A DNA stretch of 64,000 nucleotides from Marinobacter sp. LQ44 (GTDB lineage Bacteria; Pseudomonadota; Gammaproteobacteria; Pseudomonadales; Oleiphilaceae), in assembly GCF_001447155.2 (NCBI RefSeq), contig NZ_CP014754.1, positions 372,001 to 436,000 on the forward strand, given 5' to 3'. Made by a program: the position numbers and the translations under genes. Below the pieces are notes generated by a model. It did no database searches and was not told where the DNA came from. It was given only the letters and a program-made list of their open reading frames with translations. Positions 35,027-43,199 of the stretch are shown piece by piece (the stretch's first letter is position 1; each line of letters starts with the position of its first letter).

Positions 35027-35787
35027 GTGCCGGCCCCTTGCTGGGTATCCTGAACTTCCTGAGATTCTTCTTCATCGGTATCCGAGTTGCCCGTCGCCCC
35101 CTGCTGCTGGTTAACCACGGCCTGTGCCTGGGCAAGGTCAAAGTCAGCCAGGGCAAAGGTTCTGACCAGTTCTCCGAACAGTTCATGCTCCAGAGTAATT
35201 TCAATGCCCCTCGGCATGGGCAGGACTGGCCTTGCACCGGGCGACAGGCTGGCGAGGTCCTGATCTGACGGCCAGTCGTCCTGCCAGTTCAGTTGACTGT
35301 TCAGAAAGCGAATTTCGAGCGACACCACGTTGTCCAGTAACAGCAGATCCTGGCTGTTATCTTCCTGCCCCTGGTCAACCGTCGGCCAGTAGCGGCGCCG
35401 GAGCTCGGTCCCGGTGTATTCCCAGGCAACCCGTTGCAGCCCACTGCGCCTCAGGCCAAGGGGGTTGCGCCAACCCTGGCGGGTTAATACCAGTTCAAAA
35501 GCGTCCTCACGACTGCTGAGTGCGGGCCGGAAGTCGCCGTAGACATCCCGAATCGGCCGGTTAACCAATTGGTTCAGGTCCCTCTCCAGCAGTAACATGG
35601 TTTTCTGGAGGTTTTCGAACTCGCCAGACACATCATTTACCCGGTCCCGCGCAGTCACCACGCCATTGATCACCTGCCATACGCCGAGGCCGATAACAGC
35701 GGTGATGGTCACCGCAATCAACACTTCCATCAAGGTAAAACCGGAACTGGTGTGAAGACCTGAATAGCCTGAACGGGAGCGCATCAC
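35023..35787 (-). CDS. gspJ: Type II secretion minor pseudopilin GspJ
   Basis: 254 residues with the prepilin signature TSSGFTLMEVLIAVTITAVI and a Glu5. The domain contains DLNQLVNRPIRD and RVAWEYTGTELRRRYWPTVD, typical of GspJ. The C-terminus is extended by an acidic, Gln-rich tail. It overlaps gspI and gspK by four bases each. Confidence 0.92.
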   Translation of the reverse strand: MMRSRSGYSGLHTSSGFTLMEVLIAVTITAVIGLGVWQVINGVVTARDRVNDVSGEFENLQKTMLLLERDLNQLVNRPIRDVYGDFRPALSSREDAFELVLTRQGWRNPLGLRRSGLQRVAWEYTGTELRRRYWPTVDQGQEDNSQDLLLLDNVVSLEIRFLNSQLNWQDDWPSDQDLASLSPGARPVLPMPRGIEITLEHELFGELVRTFALADFDLAQAQAVVNQQQGATGNSDTDEEESQEVQDTQQGAGT

Positions 35788-36161
35788 TTCTCCCCAAGAA
35801 ATGCTGACAGGGTATGCACCGGAACCGGGTCGCCCCCACTGTCAGTGTAGCGGGCAACGGTTACTTCCACCCGACGCATGCTCGGCTCGGCGGTGCCTTG
35901 AACAACCGTGGTGACCCGCCACCGGTACTGGCCGAAATCCTGATCATCGGAGTTTTCGGAAATGCCCGGCAACGCCTCTTGCAAACGGAGTTCATTAATC
36001 CGGTTATCGGCCACCCAGCCGGCCAGGGTTTTATCGCGAACCCGTTCGTAGCTTGCGATGTACTGGCTACCCACCTCCGCTGCGGCGGTGGCGATCAACC
36101 CGAACACCAGCAAGGCAATCAGCACTTCAAGCAGCGTGAAACCTCTGACTGTGTTTACCAT
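35784..36161 (-). CDS. gspI: Type II secretion minor pseudopilin GspI
   Basis: 125 residues. Prepilin signature RGFTLLEVLIALLVFGLIAT with Glu5; then WVADNRINELRLQEALPGIS and the C-terminal TVVQGTAEPSMRRVEVTVAR of GspI. It initiates the tip complex with GspJ and GspK. It overlaps both neighbours by a few bases. Confidence 0.92.
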   Translation of the reverse strand: MVNTVRGFTLLEVLIALLVFGLIATAAAEVGSQYIASYERVRDKTLAGWVADNRINELRLQEALPGISENSDDQDFGQYRWRVTTVVQGTAEPSMRRVEVTVARYTDSGGDPVPVHTLSAFLGEK

Positions 36162-36691
36162 GCCTCATCCTCACTGCCCGGCTTTCGCCACTGAAGCGGG
36201 GATACACCGTCAGATTCGATTACGTGCATGTCGTCGGTGTTGTTGCCGATGGTGAACTCAATAATAAAGGGTGTGGTTTCGCCACTGGAGAAAAACACCA
36301 CATCCGGGCGCAGACGATCTTCTGCCGAGGTCAGGCGGGGCGCGTCGTTCTCAATGTAATCAGTGAGGGTTAGCCATTCAGGCAAGGGCCTGGCACGGAA
36401 CAGCCGCTCCCCGGACAACTTCCATTCACCGGTGTCATCCTGATACGACACGAATCGGTAGTTGTCGTCCTCAATTAACAGCCCAAGCTCCAGATTGTTC
36501 AGGATCGCCTGTTCCGATGCGGTTTGCATCAGCAGGAACAGGTCCTGAACGGTATTCTCCAACTCTCGCTTCTGGGAACTTCCGGCCATGTTGAACACCG
36601 CCAACGCGGCCAGAAGCCCGACAATAATCAGGACAACCAGAATTTCAATCAGCGTAAAACCGATTTGGTTCGCCCTGCGTTTCACAATCAA
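36155..36691 (-). CDS. gspH: Type II secretion minor pseudopilin GspH
   Basis: 178 residues. Prepilin signature QIGFTLIEILVVLIIVGLLA with Glu5, followed by QTASEQAILNNLELGLLIED, the usual GspH/FimT segment. It joins the pseudopilus between GspG and the tip. It begins directly after the gspG stop codon. Confidence 0.9.
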   Translation of the reverse strand: MIVKRRANQIGFTLIEILVVLIIVGLLAALAVFNMAGSSQKRELENTVQDLFLLMQTASEQAILNNLELGLLIEDDNYRFVSYQDDTGEWKLSGERLFRARPLPEWLTLTDYIENDAPRLTSAEDRLRPDVVFFSSGETTPFIIEFTIGNNTDDMHVIESDGVSPLQWRKPGSEDEAW

Positions 36692-37138
36692 TCAGTTCCC
36701 GGTATTCCAGACGCTGATATCGGCGGCATCGCCTTCACCACCTTCCTGGCTGTCAGAGCCGAAGGAGTAAAGATCGTAGGGACCCTCCGTTCCGGGGCTC
36801 ACGTACTGGTACTCGTTACCCCAGGGATCTTCCGGGACGCTTTTCAGGTAGCCGTCTGCGTTCCAGTTACGGGGTTCGGGTGACCCACTGGGCCGGCGCA
36901 CCAACGCTTCCAGACCTTGCTGTGTAGACGGGTAATGGCTGTTATCCAGGCGGTAGAGGTCCAGGGCATTGGCAATATTGCTGAGCTGGGTTTCCGCCAC
37001 CGTCACTTTAGCCTGGTCGCTACGGCCCATGATGTTGGGTGCCACAATCGCTACCAGCAAGCCAAGGATGACCATCACCACCATGATTTCAATCAGCGTG
37101 AAGCCTTTGTTACGGGCCTGGTTCGGGTTCTGTTTCAT
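36692..37138 (-). CDS. gspG: Type II secretion major pseudopilin GspG
   Basis: 148 residues from the chosen start. Prepilin signature NKGFTLIEIMVVMVILGLLV with Glu5; the mature protein has NALDLYRLDNSHYPSTQQGL and PEDPWGNEYQYVSPG, conserved GspG elements including the calcium-site region. GspG polymerises into the pseudopilus after cleavage by a prepilin peptidase encoded elsewhere. Start codons at 37159, 37144 and 37138 are all in frame; 37138 gives a 12-residue leader and is preferred, though no choice has a strong ribosome site. Confidence 0.92.
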   Translation of the reverse strand: MKQNPNQARNKGFTLIEIMVVMVILGLLVAIVAPNIMGRSDQAKVTVAETQLSNIANALDLYRLDNSHYPSTQQGLEALVRRPSGSPEPRNWNADGYLKSVPEDPWGNEYQYVSPGTEGPYDLYSFGSDSQEGGEGDAADISVWNTGN

Positions 37139-37198
37139 ACTCATCGTTCCACTCATCATTGACCTGGGTCTTGGGTTAGTCAGTCTTCAAGGCAGGCA

Positions 37199-38413
37199 TC
37201 AGCCCACCAGATTGCTCATGTTCAGAATGGGCAGCATGATCGCCAATACGATGATCAGCACCACAACGCCCATCACCAGCAGCATCAACGGCTCAAACAG
37301 GCCGACAATGGCGGCAATTTTCGACTGCAGGGTGTTCTCCTGCATCCGGGCGGTGCGCTCCAGCATGCCGTCCAGCTCACCACTGGCCTCGCCGCTGGCA
37401 ATCATGTGCAACATCATTGGCGGAAAATAGCCGGTCTGGTCCAGCGACCGATGCAACGAACCGCCCTCACTGACTTTACGTGCTGCATCTTTCAGCTCTT
37501 TGCGCAGGTAGTCGTTTGACAATACCTCACCGGCGATTTTCATGGCCTCCACCAGAGGTACACCACTGGTGGTCAGGATGCTCAGGGTGCTTGCATAACG
37601 CGCAGTGTTCACACCCCGAACCATGCCCGAGAACAACGGAAGATGTAACAACTGCTTGTGAAATTTCATCCGGAACCCGGGTTTGTTCAGGGCAACCCGA
37701 AAACCAACCAGTGCCAACATCAACAGGATAAAGAGATAGACACCATAAGTGCCGAGAAATTCCGACACCGATAACATGGCCATGGTCAGCCCGGGCAAGT
37801 CCTGTCCTTGCCGGACAAACACCTCGATGATATCCGGCACCACGTAGGTCAGCAGGAAGACCACGATAGCGATAGCAACCACACTGAGAATGATCGGGTA
37901 GATCGCGGCCAACTGAATTTTCTGCCGGGCTTCCTGGCGGTTTTCGGTGTAGTCCGCCAGCCGGTTCAGCACCAGGTCCAGGTGGCCGGCGTGTTCACCG
38001 GCAGCAACGGTGGATCGATAAAGCCGGGGAAATGCTCTTGGAAACTCACCAAAGCTGTCCGCCAGCGTGTAGCCTTCCATCACTTTGGCCCGAATCGCGA
38101 TTAACATGCTGCGGATGCGGGGCTTGGTGGATTGCTGCGCGGCTGCACTGAGTGCCTGTTCGATGGGAATGCCTGACTGAATCAGGGTGGCCAGTTGGCG
38201 GGTTACCAGGGCGAGGTCCGCCGCACTCAGGGAGCCTCGATTACTGAACGGGTTGGTTCTGGCCTGCTGTTTGTCAACGGCTGGTTCAACGGTCAGCGGG
38301 GTTAACCCTCGCTCCCGCAATTGCTGACGAACAGCACGGGCAGCGTCTGCCTCCAGAACACCCTGCTTCTGCTTTCCCCGTTGGTCCAGCGCTTTGTAAA
38401 CGTAGGCTGGCAT
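37199..38413 (-). CDS. gspF: Type II secretion inner-membrane platform protein GspF
   Basis: 404 residues with two T2SSF domains and three membrane segments (IYPIILSVVAIAIVVFLLTY, GVYLFILLMLALVGFRVAL, LLVMGVVVLIIVLAIMLPIL). The N-terminus (PAYVYKALDQRGKQKQGVLE) and RQLATLIQSGIPIEQALSAA are canonical. GspF connects the GspE ATPase to pseudopilus assembly. It starts 3 bp after gspE. Confidence 0.94.
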   Translation of the reverse strand: MPAYVYKALDQRGKQKQGVLEADAARAVRQQLRERGLTPLTVEPAVDKQQARTNPFSNRGSLSAADLALVTRQLATLIQSGIPIEQALSAAAQQSTKPRIRSMLIAIRAKVMEGYTLADSFGEFPRAFPRLYRSTVAAGEHAGHLDLVLNRLADYTENRQEARQKIQLAAIYPIILSVVAIAIVVFLLTYVVPDIIEVFVRQGQDLPGLTMAMLSVSEFLGTYGVYLFILLMLALVGFRVALNKPGFRMKFHKQLLHLPLFSGMVRGVNTARYASTLSILTTSGVPLVEAMKIAGEVLSNDYLRKELKDAARKVSEGGSLHRSLDQTGYFPPMMLHMIASGEASGELDGMLERTARMQENTLQSKIAAIVGLFEPLMLLVMGVVVLIIVLAIMLPILNMSNLVG

Positions 38414-38416
38414 GGA

Positions 38417-39958
38417 TTACTGGCTCCGGTGGGTAACGCGCAGAACTTCTTCCACGGTGGTAGTGCCTTCAAGGATCTTTTTGACCCCATCCGCATGAAT
38501 ACTCGGGCTACGAAGGCGAGCGGCTTTCTCCAGGTCCATCTCCCCTGCCCGTTTGTGAATCAGCGTGCTGATTTCTTCGGTAATTTCCACCACCTCATAG
38601 ATACCGATACGCCCACGGTATCCCAGCTGGTTGCAGTGTTCACAGCCTTTGGCCCGATAAATGGTGGGCGGATTGGCCGGGTCCTGCTGCAGGAATTCGC
38701 AATGTTCTTCGGTCGGCGTATAGGGTTCGCGACAATGGGTACACAACACCCGCACCAGACGCTGGGCAACAATACCCACCAGGCTTGAGGAAATCAGGAA
38801 GGGTTCAATGCCCATATCCATCAAGCGGGTAATGGCACCCACTGCAGTATTGGTATGCAGGGTTGAGAGCACAAGGTGACCGGTCAAACTGGCCTGAACG
38901 GCAATCTCCGCCGTTTCCAGATCCCGGATTTCACCAATCATGACCACATCCGGGTCCTGGCGCAGGATAGCCCGAAGCCCCCGGGCGAAGGTCATATCCA
39001 CCTTGGTGTTGACCTGGGTCTGGCCGATACCAGGCAGGTTGTATTCGATGGGGTCTTCGACGGTCAGAATATTGCGGCTTCGGTCGTTGATCTCCTGCAA
39101 TGACGCGTACAGGGTTGTCGACTTACCGGAACCGGTCGGGCCAGTAACCAGAAGAATCCCGTAAGGGCGGTAGATGAGTTTGCGCAGGATCTTGAGGTCA
39201 TTTCCCGCCATGCCCAGGGATTCCAGCCGAATGGTACCCGCCTGTTTATCCAGCAAACGCAGCACCACCCGCTCGCCACTGGACGACGGCATGGTGGACA
39301 CCCGGATATCCACTTCCCGTCCTGCCACCCGGAGCGCTATACGGCCATCCTGGGGTACCCGCTTTTCAGCGATATCCAGTTTTGCCATAACCTTGATGCG
39401 GGAAACCAGCAAAGGCGCCAGAGCCCGTTTCGGCTGAACCACCTCACGCAGCACGCCATCAACGCGGAAGCGCACTACCAGGTGCTTTTCATAGGTTTCG
39501 ATATGCACGTCCGAAGCGTTGGTCTTCACCGCCTCAGTGAGAATGGCGTTGATCAGGCGAATGATCGGGGCGTCGTCTTCCTGCTCCAGAAGATCTTCGG
39601 TCTCCGGCACGGAATCCGCCAGCGATGCCAGGTCCATGTCATCGCCAATACCCTCCACCATCTGCATGGCTTCGGCCGAATCGTTCTGATATGCAGCGTT
39701 CAGGGCCTGGTCAAAACGGTTTGCTTCAATTGTGGTAAAGCGGGCCCGACCACCACTGATCCGGTTTGCTTCAGCAAGTGCAGAGTGGGACGCACCCGGT
39801 CGCACCAGGATAATCGCTTCACCGTCTTCATTGCGGGTAAGAATGACACCGTTGCGCTTGGCAAAGGTGAACGGAAGACGGCCCAGCGGCGCATCCTGCG
39901 GCTGCATTTCGGTTTCGGTGGTCAAGGTCTTCCTCGTTGTTTCCGTCAGATCATTCAT
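38417..39958 (-). CDS. gspE: Type II secretion ATPase GspE
   Basis: 513 residues. Walker A GPTGSGKSTTLYASLQEI, Asp box TVEDPIEYNL, Walker B QDPDVVMIGEIRDLETAEIA and His box STLHTNTAVGAITRL are all present. The C-terminal zinc module has two CxxC pairs (CTHC and CEHC, about 30 residues apart). GspE powers pseudopilus extension from the cytoplasmic face. It is the first gene of the minus-strand gspE-M operon and is divergent from gspC across 186 bp that hold AT-rich promoter-like sequence without a clear match. Confidence 0.95.
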   Translation of the reverse strand: MNDLTETTRKTLTTETEMQPQDAPLGRLPFTFAKRNGVILTRNEDGEAIILVRPGASHSALAEANRISGGRARFTTIEANRFDQALNAAYQNDSAEAMQMVEGIGDDMDLASLADSVPETEDLLEQEDDAPIIRLINAILTEAVKTNASDVHIETYEKHLVVRFRVDGVLREVVQPKRALAPLLVSRIKVMAKLDIAEKRVPQDGRIALRVAGREVDIRVSTMPSSSGERVVLRLLDKQAGTIRLESLGMAGNDLKILRKLIYRPYGILLVTGPTGSGKSTTLYASLQEINDRSRNILTVEDPIEYNLPGIGQTQVNTKVDMTFARGLRAILRQDPDVVMIGEIRDLETAEIAVQASLTGHLVLSTLHTNTAVGAITRLMDMGIEPFLISSSLVGIVAQRLVRVLCTHCREPYTPTEEHCEFLQQDPANPPTIYRAKGCEHCNQLGYRGRIGIYEVVEITEEISTLIHKRAGEMDLEKAARLRSPSIHADGVKKILEGTTTVEEVLRVTHRSQ

Positions 39959-40144
39959 TATTCTTCTGGGACTTTCCGGCGCTGGAAAAATCCTTTATTT
40001 CTTTAGCCATACAAAGGCACTAAAAAAGGCTACCACAGGAATGGGAACCACTGAACAACTCTATACACTATACTGCCACTAATTCATTTCAGTCTGATAA
40101 CCTGTGAGCTTTTTACGCCTACGATCATTCACTCAGGAAACTCG

Positions 40145-40810
40145 ATGCTCGCTCTTGATCAAAGGATCCCATTATTACTTGCGCTGACTGCGGTTGTAGC
40201 CATGCTAGGGCTGACCAGCTGGCAGGCATACCAGTTCTGGCAAACTGAGTCGCAGCGTGCCCTGCCCCAGATGCAGGCAGCAGGCAATAGCACCGACGCA
40301 CCAAGGCAGAACGTGCCTGAAGTACAACTGGCTAACCTGACCCTGTTCGGCACAGCCGCGGACACTGGTAGCGCGGTGGAGGTGGATACCGAGAATCTTC
40401 CGGAAACCAACCTCAGGCTTTCGCTGCGCGGTGTGCTGGCTGCTGACGGCGAGTTTCCGGGCAGCGCACTTATCGAGGATGACAAAGGCAAGACCGAAGC
40501 ATATCTGGTGGGCAGCGAACTCCCGGGCAACGCCAAACTCCGTACGGTCTTCCCGAACAGGGTCATCATTGAACGCGCAGGAAAGCTCGAAAACCTCTAT
40601 TTCCCGGAGCTTGATGATCGCTCGGGTGTTTCACTCGCCAGTACCAGTGCAGAAGCGCTCGACCGAGAGATTCAGCAACGGCAAACACCCCAGCCCGCAC
40701 AACGTGCATCGTCCAGCGGCACGGCAACGCCCGCGGGCGAACAACAACGACGAGAGGAGATCAGGCAGCGACTGGAGCAATTACGCCAACGGCTACAGAA
40801 CAGTAATTGA
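40145..40810 (+). CDS. gspC: Type II secretion system protein C, short form without PDZ domain
   Basis: 221 residues. One N-terminal membrane helix (LLALTAVVAMLGLTSWQAYQ, about 10-30), a linker, then the homology region (VQLANLTLFGTAAD, LRLSLRGVLAADGEFPGSAL, YLVGSELPGNAKLRTVFPNR) that contacts the secretin. Full GspC proteins then have a PDZ domain; here there is only a low-complexity Ala/Ser/Thr/Pro stretch and a short Gln/Arg-rich coiled coil. Short forms without PDZ are known in Xanthomonas-type systems. AGGAA lies five bases before the ATG. The secretin gene gspD, normally next, is not present. Confidence 0.85.
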   Translation: MLALDQRIPLLLALTAVVAMLGLTSWQAYQFWQTESQRALPQMQAAGNSTDAPRQNVPEVQLANLTLFGTAADTGSAVEVDTENLPETNLRLSLRGVLAADGEFPGSALIEDDKGKTEAYLVGSELPGNAKLRTVFPNRVIIERAGKLENLYFPELDDRSGVSLASTSAEALDREIQQRQTPQPAQRASSSGTATPAGEQQRREEIRQRLEQLRQRLQNSN

Positions 40811-40818
40811 GGCCTGAT

Positions 40819-41478
40819 ATGGCAACGGCAACCTGGTCTGCGCGTCGCCATTCGATTTTACTGCCTCTGGTATTTGCCATTTCCCTGGCAGGCGCCATAG
40901 AACTCAGTGACCGACTGATGACCTACGTCCTCAGCGAGTTCGGCCAGGAAGCTCATCAAAGGCTGCAAGACTGGCAGCGACTGCATCAATTGGCCCGTAA
41001 TGCCCCCATCGACCGACAGCTTCGCCTGGTCAATTCGTTCTTTAACCGGATCCCTTTTGTCAGTGACATCCAGCATTGGGGGGAGGAAGACTACTGGGCC
41101 ACGCCCGTAGAATTGCTGACCACCAACGGCGGAGACTGCGAAGACTTTTCCATCGCCAAGTACCTGACACTCCGAGCCATGGGCGTTCCCGACGAAGAGC
41201 TGCGCATTATCTATGTGAAAGCCCTGGAGCTGAACCAGGCCCATATGGTTCTGGCCTGGTACAAGACCCCGGATGCCGATCCATTGATCCTCGACAACCT
41301 GATAAACGACATTAAGCCCGCCTCTCAACGAACTGATCTTGAACCGGTTTATAGTTTCAACGGTGAAGGCCTCTGGCTCAACCGTTCTTCTGGCGAGCGG
41401 TCGAGGATTGGCGACGCCCAGAGGCTTGAACACTGGCAGGACCTTAACCGGCGGTTAACGGAGTCGATGCGGCATTAG
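40819..41478 (+). CDS. LapG-like periplasmic transglutaminase-type cysteine protease (BTLCP family)
   Basis: 219 residues. A signal-like hydrophobic N-terminus (ILLPLVFAISLAGAIELSDR) is followed by the LapG fold: Cys107 in TTNGGDCEDFSIAKYLTL, His142 in LNQAHMVLAWY, and Asp159 in DPLILDNLINDI. The spacing of the triad matches LapG, and LRAMGVPDEELRIIYVKAL is family-typical. LapG cleaves large surface adhesins under control of the c-di-GMP receptor LapD. No LapD or adhesin gene is in the window. The gene starts 8 bp after gspC, implying co-transcription. The start at 40819 is preferred over 40807. Confidence 0.87.
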   Translation: MATATWSARRHSILLPLVFAISLAGAIELSDRLMTYVLSEFGQEAHQRLQDWQRLHQLARNAPIDRQLRLVNSFFNRIPFVSDIQHWGEEDYWATPVELLTTNGGDCEDFSIAKYLTLRAMGVPDEELRIIYVKALELNQAHMVLAWYKTPDADPLILDNLINDIKPASQRTDLEPVYSFNGEGLWLNRSSGERSRIGDAQRLEHWQDLNRRLTESMRH

Positions 41479-41531
41479 CGTTTGGTCTGGCGGCAAATGA
41501 CAAAGCCAATGTCGTACTCTGCCACTGGGTT

Positions 41532-41541
41532 TTGGCGCCAA
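41532..41541. promoter_or_regulatory. Palindrome upstream of the AGPS-like operon
   Basis: TTGGCGCCAA is a perfect 10-bp palindrome 46 bp before the AGPS-like ATG, just upstream of a TATAGAAT stretch (about 41545) that could be a -10 element. Candidate operator only. Confidence 0.35.
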
Positions 41542-41587
41542 CGCTATAGAATGCCGACACTTTTCATGAAATCGGGAGTTGTGGTCG

Positions 41588-43192
41588 ATGCGACGCTGGA
41601 ACGGATGGGGTGATGATAAGTTCAACCTGGAGCTGCCAATGCAGGGCCAGGCATTTCTTGAACAACGAGTTGGTTCTGCCAATCCGTTGCCGGACGCCAC
41701 CCTGGAGAAAGTCTGCCTGAAGGTACCGGCCACCCGCCTGCCCGCCGACGCCAAGGTTGAGGATCTGATCGATACCAGCGCGGAGGTACGAGTGCGCCAC
41801 GCCCGGGGCCAAAGCCTGGTGGACTGGCTCGCGCTTCGCAGTGGTGAGATTGGCACCTTCCCTGACGGGGTTGCATTTCCAGACTCCAATTCGGATGTTC
41901 GGGCCTTGCTGCGCTACGCACAAGATCACGACCTGCATCTGATTCCCTACGGTGGCGGCACCAGCGTGGCGGGCCATATCAACCCCATCGACCAGGGCAA
42001 ACCGGTGCTGACCGTCAGCCTGGCCAAAATGAACCGCCTTCTGGATCTGGACCGGGAAAGCCAACTGGCTACGTTTGGCGCCGGCACGCCAGGCCCCCTG
42101 GTTGAGTCGCAGTTACGTGCCCACGGGTATACCCTGGGCCACTTCCCCCAGTCCTTCGAGCTCTCGACCATAGGCGGCTGGGTGGCCTCCCGCTCCAGTG
42201 GGCAACAGTCCCTTCGCTACGGCCGAATTGAGCAGCTGTTTGCCGGCGGCCGAATCGAAACCCTGCAAGGTACCCTCGACCTGCCCACCCTGCCCGCTTC
42301 CAGTGCGGGGCCGGATATCCGGGAGATGATTCTGGGCTCCGAAGGTCGGCTGGGGCTGATCACTGAAGTTAAAGCCCGTGTCAGCCACCTGGCTGACCAG
42401 GAAGCCTTTTATGTGGTGTTCTTCCCAGGCTGGGACCAGGCAAAAACGGCTTGCCGAAAACTGGTTCAGAACCGGATTCCCCTGTCCATGTTACGGTTAA
42501 GCAACGCCATAGAAACCGAAACCCAACTGGCATTGGCCGGCCACCCCCAACTGATCGGTATGTTGGAGAAATTCCTGTCCTTCAGAGGGGTGCGCGAAGG
42601 CAAGTGCATGATGACCTTCGGCATTACCGGCAGCAAAGCCCAGTGCCGTTCCACCCTGGCTCAAGCCAAGAAAGTGTGCAGCGCCCATGGTGGTGTTTAT
42701 ACAGGCACAAAACTTGGCGCCAAGTGGGCCGAAAAGCGCTTCACCATGCCCTACTTTCGGGAGGCCCTCTGGCAAATGGGCTATGCGGTAGACACCCTGG
42801 AAACGGCTACAGACTGGGATAACGTCGATAACCTGCTCAATCGAATTGAGAGCAATCTGCGAGAAGGCCTCAGTAAGGACGGAGAAAGAACCCACGTGTT
42901 CACCCACCTGTCCCATTTCTACGGACAGGGTTGTTCCATCTACACAACCTATGTGTTCCGCGTGGCCGATACCTACCCGGAAACCGTGGCCCGATGGCAG
43001 CATCTGAAAAACACTACCTCGGAACTGATCGTCCGCAACCGGGGAACCATCAGTCACCAGCACGGGGTTGGCAAGGACCACGCCCCCTTCCTGCCGGTAG
43101 AAAAAGGCGAACTGGGCATGCGCGCCATCCGTGCGCTGACGGATAGCTTTGACCCAGACGCCCGCCTCAATCCCAAAACCCTTCTGGACTGA
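41588..43192 (+). CDS. Alkyldihydroxyacetonephosphate synthase-like FAD-binding protein
   Basis: 534 residues. The N-terminus RRWNGWGDDKFNLEL is the pattern seen at the start of bacterial AGPS-like proteins. The FAD-binding domain has PYGGGTSVAGHINPID and HFPQSFELSTIGGWVASRSS with GQQSLRYGRIEQL, close to the AGPS motif (PSFEFSTVGGWVSTRASG). The C-terminal domain ends with RNRGTISHQHGVGKDHAPFL, matching the AGPS His-rich active-site loop. AGPS swaps the acyl chain of acyl-DHAP for a fatty alcohol to make ether lipids. Neighbours downstream encode a GlpD-like enzyme and a kinase, consistent with triose-phosphate/glycerol chemistry. Alternative: another FAD-linked oxidase of the same superfamily. 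Confidence 0.82.
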   Translation: MRRWNGWGDDKFNLELPMQGQAFLEQRVGSANPLPDATLEKVCLKVPATRLPADAKVEDLIDTSAEVRVRHARGQSLVDWLALRSGEIGTFPDGVAFPDSNSDVRALLRYAQDHDLHLIPYGGGTSVAGHINPIDQGKPVLTVSLAKMNRLLDLDRESQLATFGAGTPGPLVESQLRAHGYTLGHFPQSFELSTIGGWVASRSSGQQSLRYGRIEQLFAGGRIETLQGTLDLPTLPASSAGPDIREMILGSEGRLGLITEVKARVSHLADQEAFYVVFFPGWDQAKTACRKLVQNRIPLSMLRLSNAIETETQLALAGHPQLIGMLEKFLSFRGVREGKCMMTFGITGSKAQCRSTLAQAKKVCSAHGGVYTGTKLGAKWAEKRFTMPYFREALWQMGYAVDTLETATDWDNVDNLLNRIESNLREGLSKDGERTHVFTHLSHFYGQGCSIYTTYVFRVADTYPETVARWQHLKNTTSELIVRNRGTISHQHGVGKDHAPFLPVEKGELGMRAIRALTDSFDPDARLNPKTLLD

Positions 43193-43199
43193 GGTCGGT

